Below are positions 41,466 through 49,875 of a stretch of DNA of 64,000 bases, piece after piece. Location of the stretch: assembly GCA_020072645.1 (NCBI GenBank), contig JAIQGK010000001.1, positions 372,001 to 436,000 on the forward strand, in the 5' to 3' direction. The DNA comes from Terriglobia bacterium. Its GTDB lineage: Bacteria; Acidobacteriota; Terriglobia; Terriglobales; Acidobacteriaceae. A program made the translations under genes and the position numbers. Below the pieces are notes generated by a model that did not search any database, had not been told where the DNA came from, and was given only the letters and a program-made list of their open reading frames with translations. How positions within the stretch are numbered: position 1 is the first letter of the stretch; the number at the start of each line of letters is the position of its first letter.

Positions 41466-42995
41466 TTACTGCAGTTGAAGGCTATCCAGCATTTTCTGGT
41501 AGGTGGGATGTAGCTGGTTGAAGTCGCGTTCAGGCGAGACAAAGACTACATAAAAGAGCCCACCTTGCGGCCGAGGGAGAGTAACCAGCCAGTCGCGCTC
41601 GGGCAGCGGCTGGCCATTCAGCATCAGCGGAGATGTTCCTAAAAGTTCCAGTGTTCGCCCCTGCGTGCCGCTGACGTCAATGCTCTTCATCTCGCCGGAA
41701 ATTTTCATTCCGGTATTTTCCTGAGCCAAACCTTGTGCCAGCTTCTGCGTTGCATCGTCCATTGACGCCGACGCATCACCGCCCGGCTGGTTGCCGATAA
41801 TCACGCCATAGGCAATACCACTCTGAGCCTGCTGTGAAGGCGGCCCGATGATCGTCATGTTCGAGTCGCCCGCCGCCTGCCAGTTGTCAGGGTGATAGAT
41901 GATGAATCCCTGGCCTTCATGCCGTGTCATGTGGTCGCTGGGCTTGATATCCTTGAAAGAAACATTATCCGCTGCGGGAGCATGAGTATTCTCACCACTG
42001 CCCGCGCCACTGCCACTACCTGCTCCGCTGCCGCTGCCCTGGTTTCCTGACGACGGCAGATTCGCCGGCACAACATGGTTCTGCCGGTTCTGCTGTTCCC
42101 ACGTCCCGGCCTTTGCGCCGTTGGCGATCTCCTGTGCGCTATAGGCTTTCGCCTTCATGGCGTCCTGTTTTACCGGGGGAAACTCGCCGCTGTTGGTGGT
42201 GTAGTTTTTAGGCGGCCAATTCCGCACTTCCTGCTGGATCGCCTGCTGCCGATTGCCGGGATTCGGGTGGTCGCTCAGGAGCTGCGGTCCGCCTTTGCCG
42301 TATTTCTGTTCCAGCTTCTGGAAAAAATCGGCCATCGACTTCGGGTTATATCCCGCGCGATACATAATGATCGCGCCGGTCGCGTCGGCCTGGGCTTCAT
42401 CCGCGCGTGAATATTTCATCAGCATGGTGCCCGCGCCAATCTGTATGCCCATGCGCCCCAGCGCGCCCAGCCCGCTCTGCGGCAGCACCGCTCCGGCCAG
42501 CCCGGCAATAATCTGCGCCACCGTGGCCTTGGGCGCCTGCTTGGCGGAGTGCTGCATGTACACGTGCGACATCTCATGCGCCAGCACGCCGGCCAGTTCG
42601 GCTTCGTTGTCGGCCGCCTGGATCGTGCCCAGGTTCACAAAGATTGGCCCGCCCGGCAGCGCAAAAGCATTGATGTCCGCTGCTGGAATTACATGGAACT
42701 GGTAGGGCCATGACCGGTCCGCCGGAATCACCCCGGCCAGTTTCTTGCCCAGATGCTGAATGTATTGCGTCTCCGGACTTGAATCCGGCAGCACCGGCAT
42801 CTGTTTATAGACCTCACCCATGGCTTGCAAGCCAAGCTGCTGCTGCTGCTGCCTGTTCATCCCGGTGGTGCCCGGGTCAGGCAGCGTGGGGGCGGATGTT
42901 CTTTCCGCCTGCGCCGTTGTAAGAGCAAAAGGCTGCGTCAGCACAAGGGCCAAAAGCAGCGCCAGCATTCGGATGGAAAAGTTACGTGTTTGCAT
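41466..42995 (-). CDS. Exported M48-family metalloprotease
   Basis: 509 residues from the ATG at 42995 (GAGGA seven bases upstream). Signal peptide MLALLLALVLTQPFALTTAQ region, then a BepA/LoiP-like M48 domain: VNLGTIQAADNEAELAGVLA, zinc motif HEMSH (in LAHEMSHVYMQH), third ligand Glu in SRADEAQADATG, and LLSDHPNPGNR. A Gly/Ser linker (around residues 320-340) joins a C-terminal domain of ~170 residues (GFIIYHPDNWQAAGDSNMTI...RDFNQLHPTYQKMLDSLQLQ) that resembles PsbP/Mog1-type or DUF-like binding domains. Probably periplasmic quality control of outer-membrane proteins. Confidence 0.92.
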   Translation of the reverse strand: MQTRNFSIRMLALLLALVLTQPFALTTAQAERTSAPTLPDPGTTGMNRQQQQQLGLQAMGEVYKQMPVLPDSSPETQYIQHLGKKLAGVIPADRSWPYQFHVIPAADINAFALPGGPIFVNLGTIQAADNEAELAGVLAHEMSHVYMQHSAKQAPKATVAQIIAGLAGAVLPQSGLGALGRMGIQIGAGTMLMKYSRADEAQADATGAIIMYRAGYNPKSMADFFQKLEQKYGKGGPQLLSDHPNPGNRQQAIQQEVRNWPPKNYTTNSGEFPPVKQDAMKAKAYSAQEIANGAKAGTWEQQNRQNHVVPANLPSSGNQGSGSGAGSGSGAGSGENTHAPAADNVSFKDIKPSDHMTRHEGQGFIIYHPDNWQAAGDSNMTIIGPPSQQAQSGIAYGVIIGNQPGGDASASMDDATQKLAQGLAQENTGMKISGEMKSIDVSGTQGRTLELLGTSPLMLNGQPLPERDWLVTLPRPQGGLFYVVFVSPERDFNQLHPTYQKMLDSLQLQ

Positions 42996-43350
42996 AAATA
43001 TCCTCAATATCAAGGCTGACGGAAGTGGACAGGGGACCGTGACTATTGGATGCCGCTGGAAATTATAGAAGATGTATCCCATTGTCTTCAGCTCTTCCGT
43101 GCTTTTTCCGCCTTTGCCTAAAATCCTGTTTTATGCGGAACTGCATAACGATCATTGGTTCCCTGTCCCCGCTCCTCCGCAATAAGTTTTTTAGTTTTCC
43201 GATCCTCCATCTCTCGACTCTTATCAATATGATCCCAATTCGATTAGTGGTTGCATCCGATGCCATATAAAGTCAATTCGCATTGTTCATTCGCGGCTAA
43301 ATCTTCATCGGCGCAATCCGCGGCTGAAGTTTGATATATCCTGATCTGCC
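42996..43350. other. Intergenic stretch between the protease and the gamma-synthase
   Basis: Divergent promoter region of 355 bp. No ORF, riboswitch or terminator recognised; TTCGCGGCTAAATCTTCATC then GGCGCAATCCGCGGCT near 43290-43325 is a degraded copy of repeat B. Confidence 0.5.
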
Positions 43351-44505
43351 ATGAAGATTGAGACTCGCGCCGTCCATGCCGGCCGCAAACCTGAAGGCGG
43401 ATCACGCGACGTTGTGCCCGCCATCCATCTTTCCACCACCTTTCACAAAGCTGAAGATGGCAGCACACCCGGCGGATATCTCTATGGCCGCCCTAACAAT
43501 CCCAATCGTGAATCGCTTGAGCACGCGTTGGCCTCGCTGGAAGAAGGCGCGGCGGCGTTGGCGTTCTCTTCCGGTAGCGCCGCCACGCTCGCCCTCTTTC
43601 AGTCGCTCGCGCCCGGAGACCACGTCATCGCCGCTGAAGACGCATATTACGGCACGCCCACTTTGCTGCGTACCGTCATGGCCAACTGGGGACTCAAGCA
43701 CACGCTGGTCAACATGCAGGACCTTGCCGCCGTCGAACGCGCCATCACTCCTGCCACCCGCCTTATCTGGACCGAAACCCCCTCCAACCCGCTGCTCAAC
43801 GTTACCGATCTCCGCGCCATCGTCGCGCTGGCTAAAAAGTGCGGCGCCATGGTCGCTTGCGACAACACCTGGGCCACTCCGCTCTTCCAGCTTCCACTTA
43901 AACTTGGCGTTGACGTGGTAATGCACTCGGTCACGAAATATCTTTCAGGGCATAGTGACGTGACTCTGGGCGCACTGGTCTTTAGAGAGAACGACCGGAG
44001 AGAGAACGGCGGGAAAGACAAAAGTTCGTTGCTGGAAAAAATCACCAGCATCCAGCATGAAGGGGGAGCGATTCCGTCACCTTTTGAATGCTGGCTGAGC
44101 CTGCGCGGCCTTCAGACATTCCCTTACCGCGTGCGTGCGCATTCTGAAAACGCACATCGCGTAGCCGAATTTCTCAGCACTCAACCGAAAATTGAAGCCG
44201 TGCATTATCCCGGTCTGCCTTCGCATCCCGGACACAAAATCGCCGCCGCGCAAATGTCCGGCTTCGGCGGCATGATGTCCATTCAAGTCAAAGGCGGCCA
44301 GGCTGAAGCGTTCAAGCTCGTAGCCGGATTAAAACTTTTCAGCCACGCCACCAGCCTCGGAAGCACGCATAGCCTCATCGAGCATCGAGCATCAGTCGAG
44401 GGCGCTAATACTCGCAGCCCCGCGAATCTTCTGCGGTTGTCCATCGGTCTGGAACATCCCGATGACCTCATTGATGACCTGGAGCAGGCTTTGAAAAAGC
44501 TTTAG
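43351..44505 (+). CDS. Cys/Met-metabolism PLP enzyme (cystathionine gamma-synthase/lyase-like)
   Basis: 384 residues, MKIETRAVHAGRKPEGGSRD. Fold-type I PLP enzyme of sulfur amino-acid metabolism: YLYGRPNNPNRESLEHALA, ALAFSSGSAATLALFQ, ETPSNPLLNVTDL, ACDNTWATPLFQ, PLP lysine in VVMHSVTKYLSGHSDVTLG, and SHATSLGSTHSLIEHRAS, LLRLSIGLEHPDDLIDDLEQ at the end. Members act as cystathionine gamma-synthase, gamma-lyase or O-acetylhomoserine sulfhydrylase; the sequence alone does not decide. Convergent with lemA across a long inverted repeat. Confidence 0.92.
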   Translation: MKIETRAVHAGRKPEGGSRDVVPAIHLSTTFHKAEDGSTPGGYLYGRPNNPNRESLEHALASLEEGAAALAFSSGSAATLALFQSLAPGDHVIAAEDAYYGTPTLLRTVMANWGLKHTLVNMQDLAAVERAITPATRLIWTETPSNPLLNVTDLRAIVALAKKCGAMVACDNTWATPLFQLPLKLGVDVVMHSVTKYLSGHSDVTLGALVFRENDRRENGGKDKSSLLEKITSIQHEGGAIPSPFECWLSLRGLQTFPYRVRAHSENAHRVAEFLSTQPKIEAVHYPGLPSHPGHKIAAAQMSGFGGMMSIQVKGGQAEAFKLVAGLKLFSHATSLGSTHSLIEHRASVEGANTRSPANLLRLSIGLEHPDDLIDDLEQALKKL

Positions 44506-44669
44506 CCGCAGATTTCGCAGATAAACGCAGATCAGAAAAACAAATTTGGCCGCGAATCTCGCGAATAAGCGCGAATAAAACAGAAACAACAATAGATAAA
44601 TTCGCATTTGTCGTGTAATTCGCGACTGAAACTTTCCTGATCAGCGCCCATCTGCGAAAATCTGCGGCG
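44505..44669. repeat. Repeat B, nested facing inverted pairs
   Basis: Outer left arm 44505-44535 (GCCGCAGATTTCGCAGATAA...) and outer right arm 44637-44669, which on the other strand is CGCAGATTTTCGCAGATGGG... ending CTGATCAG like the left one. Inside, 44546-44580 (GCCGCGAATCTCGCGAATAA...) pairs with 44601-44630. The whole 165 bp can fold into one long hairpin between two convergent genes. Confidence 0.75.
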
Positions 44670-44676
44670 AGATCTT

Positions 44677-45246
44677 TTAGACTTTCACCCCTACATTCGT
44701 CCTGTCCCCCGCATCCGCGGCAAACAGGGCCGCGGGCGTAAATCCCATCGATCCCGCGATCAGGTTGCGCGGAAACTCCGCCTGAGCCGTGTTGTACTTC
44801 CGCACGCACTCGTTGTAATGCTGCCGCGCAAACGCAATGCGGTTTTCCGTGGACGTGATCTGTTCCTGCAAAAGCAGAAACTGCTGTGAAGCCTTCAGCG
44901 CTGGATATCGCTCCGCCGTAACAAATAGATTGCCCACAGCTCCGGTCAGCGCCATCTCTGCCATCGCTCGCGTAGCCAGAGACGCTCCTCCGCCCGCCGA
45001 CACGGCCTCCGTCCGCGCGCGCGTCACCGCTTCCAGCGTCTCGCGCTCGTGGGTCATGTAGCCCTTTACGGCTTCTACCAGGTTCGGCACCAGGTCATGC
45101 CGCCGCGTCAATTGCACGTCGATATCCGCCCACCCACTCTGCACCGCGTTCCGCATCTTGATCAGACCGTTATAGGTCTTAAGCAACAGAATCAGCAAAA
45201 CGGCTGCACAAATTGAAATGGCAATCATACTGAGAGAAAGGTCCAA
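44677..45246 (-). CDS. lemA: LemA family protein
   Basis: 189 residues from the TTG at 45246, which has AGGAG five bases upstream; ATGs at 45261 and 45228 are alternatives. One N-terminal membrane helix (MIAISICAAVLLILLLKTYN) followed by the helical LemA domain: RNAVQSGWADIDVQLTRRHD, LVPNLVEAVKGYMTHERETL, ITSTENRIAFARQHYNECVR and KYNTAQAEFPRNLIAGSMGF. LemA proteins sit in the membrane with a cytoplasmic or outer-facing helical bundle; function unknown. The usual TPM-domain partner is not next to it. Confidence 0.93.
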   Translation of the reverse strand: MDLSLSMIAISICAAVLLILLLKTYNGLIKMRNAVQSGWADIDVQLTRRHDLVPNLVEAVKGYMTHERETLEAVTRARTEAVSAGGGASLATRAMAEMALTGAVGNLFVTAERYPALKASQQFLLLQEQITSTENRIAFARQHYNECVRKYNTAQAEFPRNLIAGSMGFTPAALFAADAGDRTNVGVKV

Positions 45247-45272
45247 GGCTGCTCCTGGCATGCATGGTATTG

Positions 45273-46280
45273 TCAATCGTTCGCGCCGCCGATGGCGGTT
45301 GCCTGGGCGCCTATCAGCACGGGCTGCGCGGCTGGTGTTGGCCTCCATCGCAATACAAAGCCCTGCCCGGGCAGGATCGGCTTCCCGATCATCCACCGCA
45401 GCGTTTCCCCCGGCTCGGGGCGGACGTATGCGGCGTCATTATCATCGGCAAAAGAAAGAGAAAGAGCCACCTCTAATTCGTCTGCGTTGTATTTTGCCGC
45501 CACGTACGTTGGTCCCACAACAGGATGAAGGGCCTCGAAGGAAGTATAGAAAGTGTGGCCCAGATATTCCGCTAATTTCAATTCGACTTCGGCCGTGTGA
45601 GCTTCATGATTGAGAGAATGTCCCGGTATGTCAACTACAAGGCCAGTGGCCTGGTCGGGATTGAGCTTTACGAATCCGCCGACGCTGTCTATCAGTTGGC
45701 AGCCATTCACGAATTGTCCATTCACTTTAACGCTTCTTATATGGGGTTCCCTCAGGTTCTCAAACCATTTCTTCATCACCTCATAACCAACCGTATAGCT
45801 TTTGGTCAAAGGCGAACGGTTCTCCATAATAAAGCTGGACGTGGTAGAGAGTTGCACGTGTCGCTCCGCTGTGCCCGCCACTTGATGCCAGAACACCTTC
45901 AATTCATAAATGACTGTCCAGTTGCTGCGGACAAAATCGACAGTCAAATACTGGAACATTCGCTCCCTCAATCCGGAGGGAAGGAGCCGTCCGATGATGT
46001 GTTCGGAAACGTCTTCAGCAAATTCCTTCAGCAGCTTCCGCTTGGCAGCCTCATCGACAAGATATGCGATCACGGCCGCAATTGCTAATGCCTCGCCGAT
46101 GCCTGAGCAGGCTCTGGCCCACAACTCTTCAGCTATGGAATTGGCTGGCCCTTCGATGGCCGTTGCCTTAATGATCGTTGACAAAACGATTAGCCCTGCT
46201 CCGATGCTTAGGATGGTAAGCCATCGCAGGCGAAACCGGGTTTTTTCAGATCTAAAGAAGTTCCTTACTTTATTGCTCAT
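45273..46280 (-). CDS. Membrane protein of unknown function
   Basis: 335 residues from MSNKVRNFFRSEKTRFRLRW. Two membrane helices (about residues 20-40 and 60-80: WLTILSIGAGLIVLSTIIKA and CSGIGEALAIAAVIAYLVDE), then a soluble part of ~250 residues: EFAEDVSEHIIGRLLPSGLR, LSTTSSFIMENRSPLTKSYT, and a beta-rich C-terminal half ending in WRPTPAAQPVLIGAQA. I do not recognise a family. It lies 26 bp upstream of lemA on the same strand and may be co-transcribed. Codon use is slightly less GC-rich than in the neighbours. Confidence 0.78.
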   Translation of the reverse strand: MSNKVRNFFRSEKTRFRLRWLTILSIGAGLIVLSTIIKATAIEGPANSIAEELWARACSGIGEALAIAAVIAYLVDEAAKRKLLKEFAEDVSEHIIGRLLPSGLRERMFQYLTVDFVRSNWTVIYELKVFWHQVAGTAERHVQLSTTSSFIMENRSPLTKSYTVGYEVMKKWFENLREPHIRSVKVNGQFVNGCQLIDSVGGFVKLNPDQATGLVVDIPGHSLNHEAHTAEVELKLAEYLGHTFYTSFEALHPVVGPTYVAAKYNADELEVALSLSFADDNDAAYVRPEPGETLRWMIGKPILPGQGFVLRWRPTPAAQPVLIGAQATAIGGAND

Positions 46281-46585
46281 CTTGCCCGCCCCTGCACAGC
46301 CTTGATGGCCCTGCATTCTAACCCAGGAGGACCGGAGCAGAGAGATGGAAAATCCGTGCGGTTATATACCGCAACGCTGCTCTGGTATCTCTGCCCAATC
46401 CGGAAGCTGCCAGGGGTTTGCGTAATCCAGTCAAAAGTTTCTGCTGGCAATAAACGCCAATTGCAGAAAGAATGACAAAAACTAAAAAGCAGGAACTTGG
46501 CGGATCGCATGGCCCAAATTTATGTCGCGGTTGTCATAGGGCTTCAAATTTCCCTGGTACTGCCAAGAGTGTGCGGCCTTGGGGT
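46281..46585. other. Intergenic stretch after the efflux operon
   Basis: 305 bp with no credible ORF, RNA gene or terminator. A TATATAACC element near 46361-46369 may belong to a minus-strand promoter for the membrane protein at 46280. Confidence 0.5.
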
Positions 46586-49500
46586 TCAATCCCCTGCCGG
46601 CCCCAGAATCGGTTGCCGCTTCCGATGCGCCCCGCGCCACCGTGCCACGCGCAGCCGTATACGATCCATGTAGAGATAAACCACCGGAGTGGTAAACAGC
46701 GTCAGTGCCTGGCTTACAATCAGGCCGCCCACAATGGCGATGCCCAGCGGACGCCGCAGTTCTGATCCTGTGCCGCCGCCCAGAGCCAGCGGCAGCCCGC
46801 CCAGCAGCGCCGCCATGGTCGTCATCATGATAGGACGGAAGCGCAAGATGCATGCCTGATAGATCGCCTCTTCCGGACTCTTGTTGTCCACGCGTGTGGC
46901 GTTGACGGCGAAATCGATCATCAAAATGGCATTTTTCTTCACAATACCGATCAGCAAAATGATCCCGATCAATGCGATCACGTTCAGGTCATTGCCGGTC
47001 AGCATGATGGCCAGGATCGCGCCCACGCCAGCCGAAGGAAGAGTGGAAAGAATCGTGATTGGATGGATCACGCTCTCATACAGCATGCCCAGCACAATAT
47101 AGACGGTGATCAATGCAGTCAAAATCAGCAGCGGCTGGCTCTGCGCGGAGTCTTTAAACGCCGCGGCTGTACCCTGGAAGCCGCCATGCACGCTGGCCGG
47201 AACGCCAAGGTCGCGCATGGCATTTTCTACAACTTTAGCGGCGTTGCCCAACGGCACGTTCGGCGCCAGGTTGAATGACAGCGTTACCGCCGGATAAAAG
47301 CCCTGATGATTGACCTGCAAGGCGGTATTTGAAGGTTGGTAGCGCGTGAATGATGAGAGCGGCACTTCAACTCCCGTCGATGACTTCACGTAAGTATTCT
47401 TCAGCGCATCCGGGCCGGGCAACAGCTTGGGATCGACTTCCATTACCACGTGATATTGGTTTAACTGCCGATACATGGTTGAAACCTGTGCCTGCCCAAA
47501 CGATGCGTAAAGCGCCGCATCCACCTGCGCTGGGGAAATGCCCAGTCGTGAGGCGGTATCTCGATCGACAACCACCTCGGCTGCCAGGCCTTTGTCCTGC
47601 TGGTCAGAGTTCACGTCGCGTAGTTCCGGCAGAGAGCGCAGCTTGGCGAGAATCCTGGGAGCCCAGTAATTCAGGTCCTGCAAGTCTTCTGATTGAATGG
47701 TGTATTGGAACTGCGCGTTGGAAAATCTTCCGCCAATGTTCAGATCCTGCGTGGCCGTAAGAAATAGCGTCGATCCTGGTACCACCGCCAGCTTGGGTCG
47801 CAGCCGGTTGATGATCTGGTCTGCCGTTGCTTTGCGCTCATTCGGTGGCTTCAGCACCACGAACATGCGTCCTGTATTGGAGCTGCCCTGGCCTCCGGCG
47901 AAGCCCGCAACATTGTTCACTGCCGGATCTTTCAGCACAATCTGCACATACTGCTGCATCTTGTCGCGCAAAGCGGGGAAAGAAATATCCTGCGATGCCT
48001 GGATCGCGCCGCCCAGACGGCCCGTATCCTGCTGCGGAAAAAATCCCTTGGGCGCAATGATGTAGAGATAAATGCTCAATACCGCCGTGCCGATCGTTAC
48101 CAGCAATGTTAGCGGCTGATGTCGCAGCACCACGCCCAGGCTCATGCGGTAGAGCTTGAGCATCCCGTCAAAAGCGCGTTCGCTGAAGCGATAGACGCGG
48201 CCATGCGTCTTCTCGCTCTCCGGACGCAGAAACTTGGCGCACAACATTGGCGTGACCGTAAGCGATATCACCAGTGACACGGCAATGGCCGTGCTCAGCA
48301 CCACGGCAAACTCGCGGAACAGCCGCCCTACCAGACCCTGCATCAGCAGGATGGGAATGAACACCGCGACCAATGACGTACTCATGGAAAGCACGGTAAA
48401 GCCAATCTCACGCGCGCCGCGAAACGCCGCCTGCACCGGCCCCATGCCCTGTTCCATGTAGCGAGTGATGTCTTCCAGGACCACAATCGCATCGTCCACT
48501 ACAAAGCCGGTGGAAATGGCCAGCGCCATCAGCGAGAGGTTGTCCACGCTGTAATCCAGGAGGTACATCACGCCAAAAGTGCCGATCAGCGAAAGCGGCA
48601 CGGCCACGCTGGGAATAAACGTGGCGCGCAGGTTGCGCAGAAAAACAAAAACTACCAGCACCACCAGCACAATGGAAATTAGCAGGGTGATCTGGATATC
48701 GGCCACGGACGCGCGAATCGTCGTCGTCCGGTCCAGCGCCACTTCCAGCTTGATGCCTGCGGGGATCGACGCTTGCAGCTCCGGGATCAGCTCCTTCACG
48801 TGGTCCACTGCTTGAATAATGTTGGCGCCCGGCTGCCGAAACACGATCATCAGCACCGCCGGCTTGCCATTCGCTATTCCGGTATTGCGGATGTCTTCCA
48901 CCGAATCCTGCACATCGGCAACATCCTGCAACCGCACCACGCCGCCTGTAGTATTTTTGGCGACGATAATCTTTTTATAGTCTTCAGCTTTAAAGAGCTG
49001 ATCGTTGGCCGTGATCTGCCACGCGTTCACGGCCCCGGCGAACTCACCTTTCGGACGGTTCGCATTCGCCGCGCCCAGCGCCGCGCGCACCTGCTCCACG
49101 CCCACACCCAGCTTGTTCAACAGCGTGGGATTCACCTCCGCCCGCACTGCCGGCCTTGCGCCGCCGCCCACAAATACCTGTCCGATGCCCGGCACCTGTG
49201 AAAGCTTCTGCGCCAGAACGGAATCAGCCACGTCATACATGCGCGGCTTGGTGATGCTCTCTGAAGTAAGCGAAAGAATCATGATCGGCGCGTCGGCGGG
49301 GTTCACCTTGCGCCAGTTCGGACGCGTGGGCAAGTTGGCCGGCAGTTGTCCCAGAGCCGCATTGATGGCTGCCTGCACGTCCCGCGCCGCCGCGTCGATG
49401 TTACGCGAGAGATCGAACTGCATCGTGATGCCCGTAGAGCCGAGCTGGCTTGTAGATGTCATCTGGTTCACGCCGGCAATGCGCCCAAACTGGCGCTCCA

Positions 49501-49699
49501 ACGGCGTAGCCACGGACGATGCCATGGTCTCCGGACTTGCGCCCGGCAACCCAGCATTCACGCTGATCACGGGATATTCAACCTGCGGAATCGGCGCGAC
49601 TGGGAGGCGGAAATACGCCAGGATCCCCGCCATCAAAAGTCCCATCGCCAGCAATGACGTGGCTACGGGCCGCCGGATAAATGGTGCGGATATGTTCAT
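46586..49699 (-). CDS. mdtC: RND multidrug efflux transporter, MdtC-like
   Basis: 1037 residues, HAE1-type RND pump with 12 membrane helices. MNISAPFIRRPVATSLLAMG is the standard start; the proton-relay pair is in ISTGFVVDDAIVVLEDITRY and the Lys in IGIVKKNAILMIDFAV; SRLGISPAQVDAALYASFGQ belongs to the docking/porter region. It is the last gene of mdtA-mdtB-mdtC, in which MdtB and MdtC form a mixed trimer in E. coli. No tolC-like channel gene follows. A repeat C copy separates it from mdtB. Confidence 0.93.
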   Translation of the reverse strand: MNISAPFIRRPVATSLLAMGLLMAGILAYFRLPVAPIPQVEYPVISVNAGLPGASPETMASSVATPLERQFGRIAGVNQMTSTSQLGSTGITMQFDLSRNIDAAARDVQAAINAALGQLPANLPTRPNWRKVNPADAPIMILSLTSESITKPRMYDVADSVLAQKLSQVPGIGQVFVGGGARPAVRAEVNPTLLNKLGVGVEQVRAALGAANANRPKGEFAGAVNAWQITANDQLFKAEDYKKIIVAKNTTGGVVRLQDVADVQDSVEDIRNTGIANGKPAVLMIVFRQPGANIIQAVDHVKELIPELQASIPAGIKLEVALDRTTTIRASVADIQITLLISIVLVVLVVFVFLRNLRATFIPSVAVPLSLIGTFGVMYLLDYSVDNLSLMALAISTGFVVDDAIVVLEDITRYMEQGMGPVQAAFRGAREIGFTVLSMSTSLVAVFIPILLMQGLVGRLFREFAVVLSTAIAVSLVISLTVTPMLCAKFLRPESEKTHGRVYRFSERAFDGMLKLYRMSLGVVLRHQPLTLLVTIGTAVLSIYLYIIAPKGFFPQQDTGRLGGAIQASQDISFPALRDKMQQYVQIVLKDPAVNNVAGFAGGQGSSNTGRMFVVLKPPNERKATADQIINRLRPKLAVVPGSTLFLTATQDLNIGGRFSNAQFQYTIQSEDLQDLNYWAPRILAKLRSLPELRDVNSDQQDKGLAAEVVVDRDTASRLGISPAQVDAALYASFGQAQVSTMYRQLNQYHVVMEVDPKLLPGPDALKNTYVKSSTGVEVPLSSFTRYQPSNTALQVNHQGFYPAVTLSFNLAPNVPLGNAAKVVENAMRDLGVPASVHGGFQGTAAAFKDSAQSQPLLILTALITVYIVLGMLYESVIHPITILSTLPSAGVGAILAIMLTGNDLNVIALIGIILLIGIVKKNAILMIDFAVNATRVDNKSPEEAIYQACILRFRPIMMTTMAALLGGLPLALGGGTGSELRRPLGIAIVGGLIVSQALTLFTTPVVYLYMDRIRLRVARWRGAHRKRQPILGPAGD

Positions 49700-49707
49700 C
49701 TGTCCCC

Positions 49708-49866
49708 ATCCCGAGCGGAGCCAGGGATCCCTACTCTCTGTTCACACCAATCTTGAAACATATGAGATCCCTGCCAGGAGCTATCGATCCTTCGCGTTGT
49801 TTTGCTGATCATCGTCATAGGACAAATTGTTTTTACAGTAGCGTTCCCTCGCCTCGCTCGGGATTA
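49708..49866. repeat. Repeat C, facing inverted pair inside the efflux operon
   Basis: Left arm 49708-49738 (ATCCCGAGCGGAGCCAGGGA then TCCCTACTCTC); right arm 49837-49866, on the other strand AATCCCGAGCGAGGCGAGGG then AACGCTACTG. Core ~98 bp. It fills nearly the whole mdtB-mdtC gap, so it is probably transcribed with the operon. Confidence 0.72.
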
Positions 49867-49875
49867 CACAAAATC

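Noticed and set aside
46585-46615. tRNA-like 3' end (GGGGTTCAATCCCC followed by GCCGGCCCCA)
   Set aside because: No matching 5' half nearby and the sequence is the coding end of the mdtC-like gene (QPILGPAGD).
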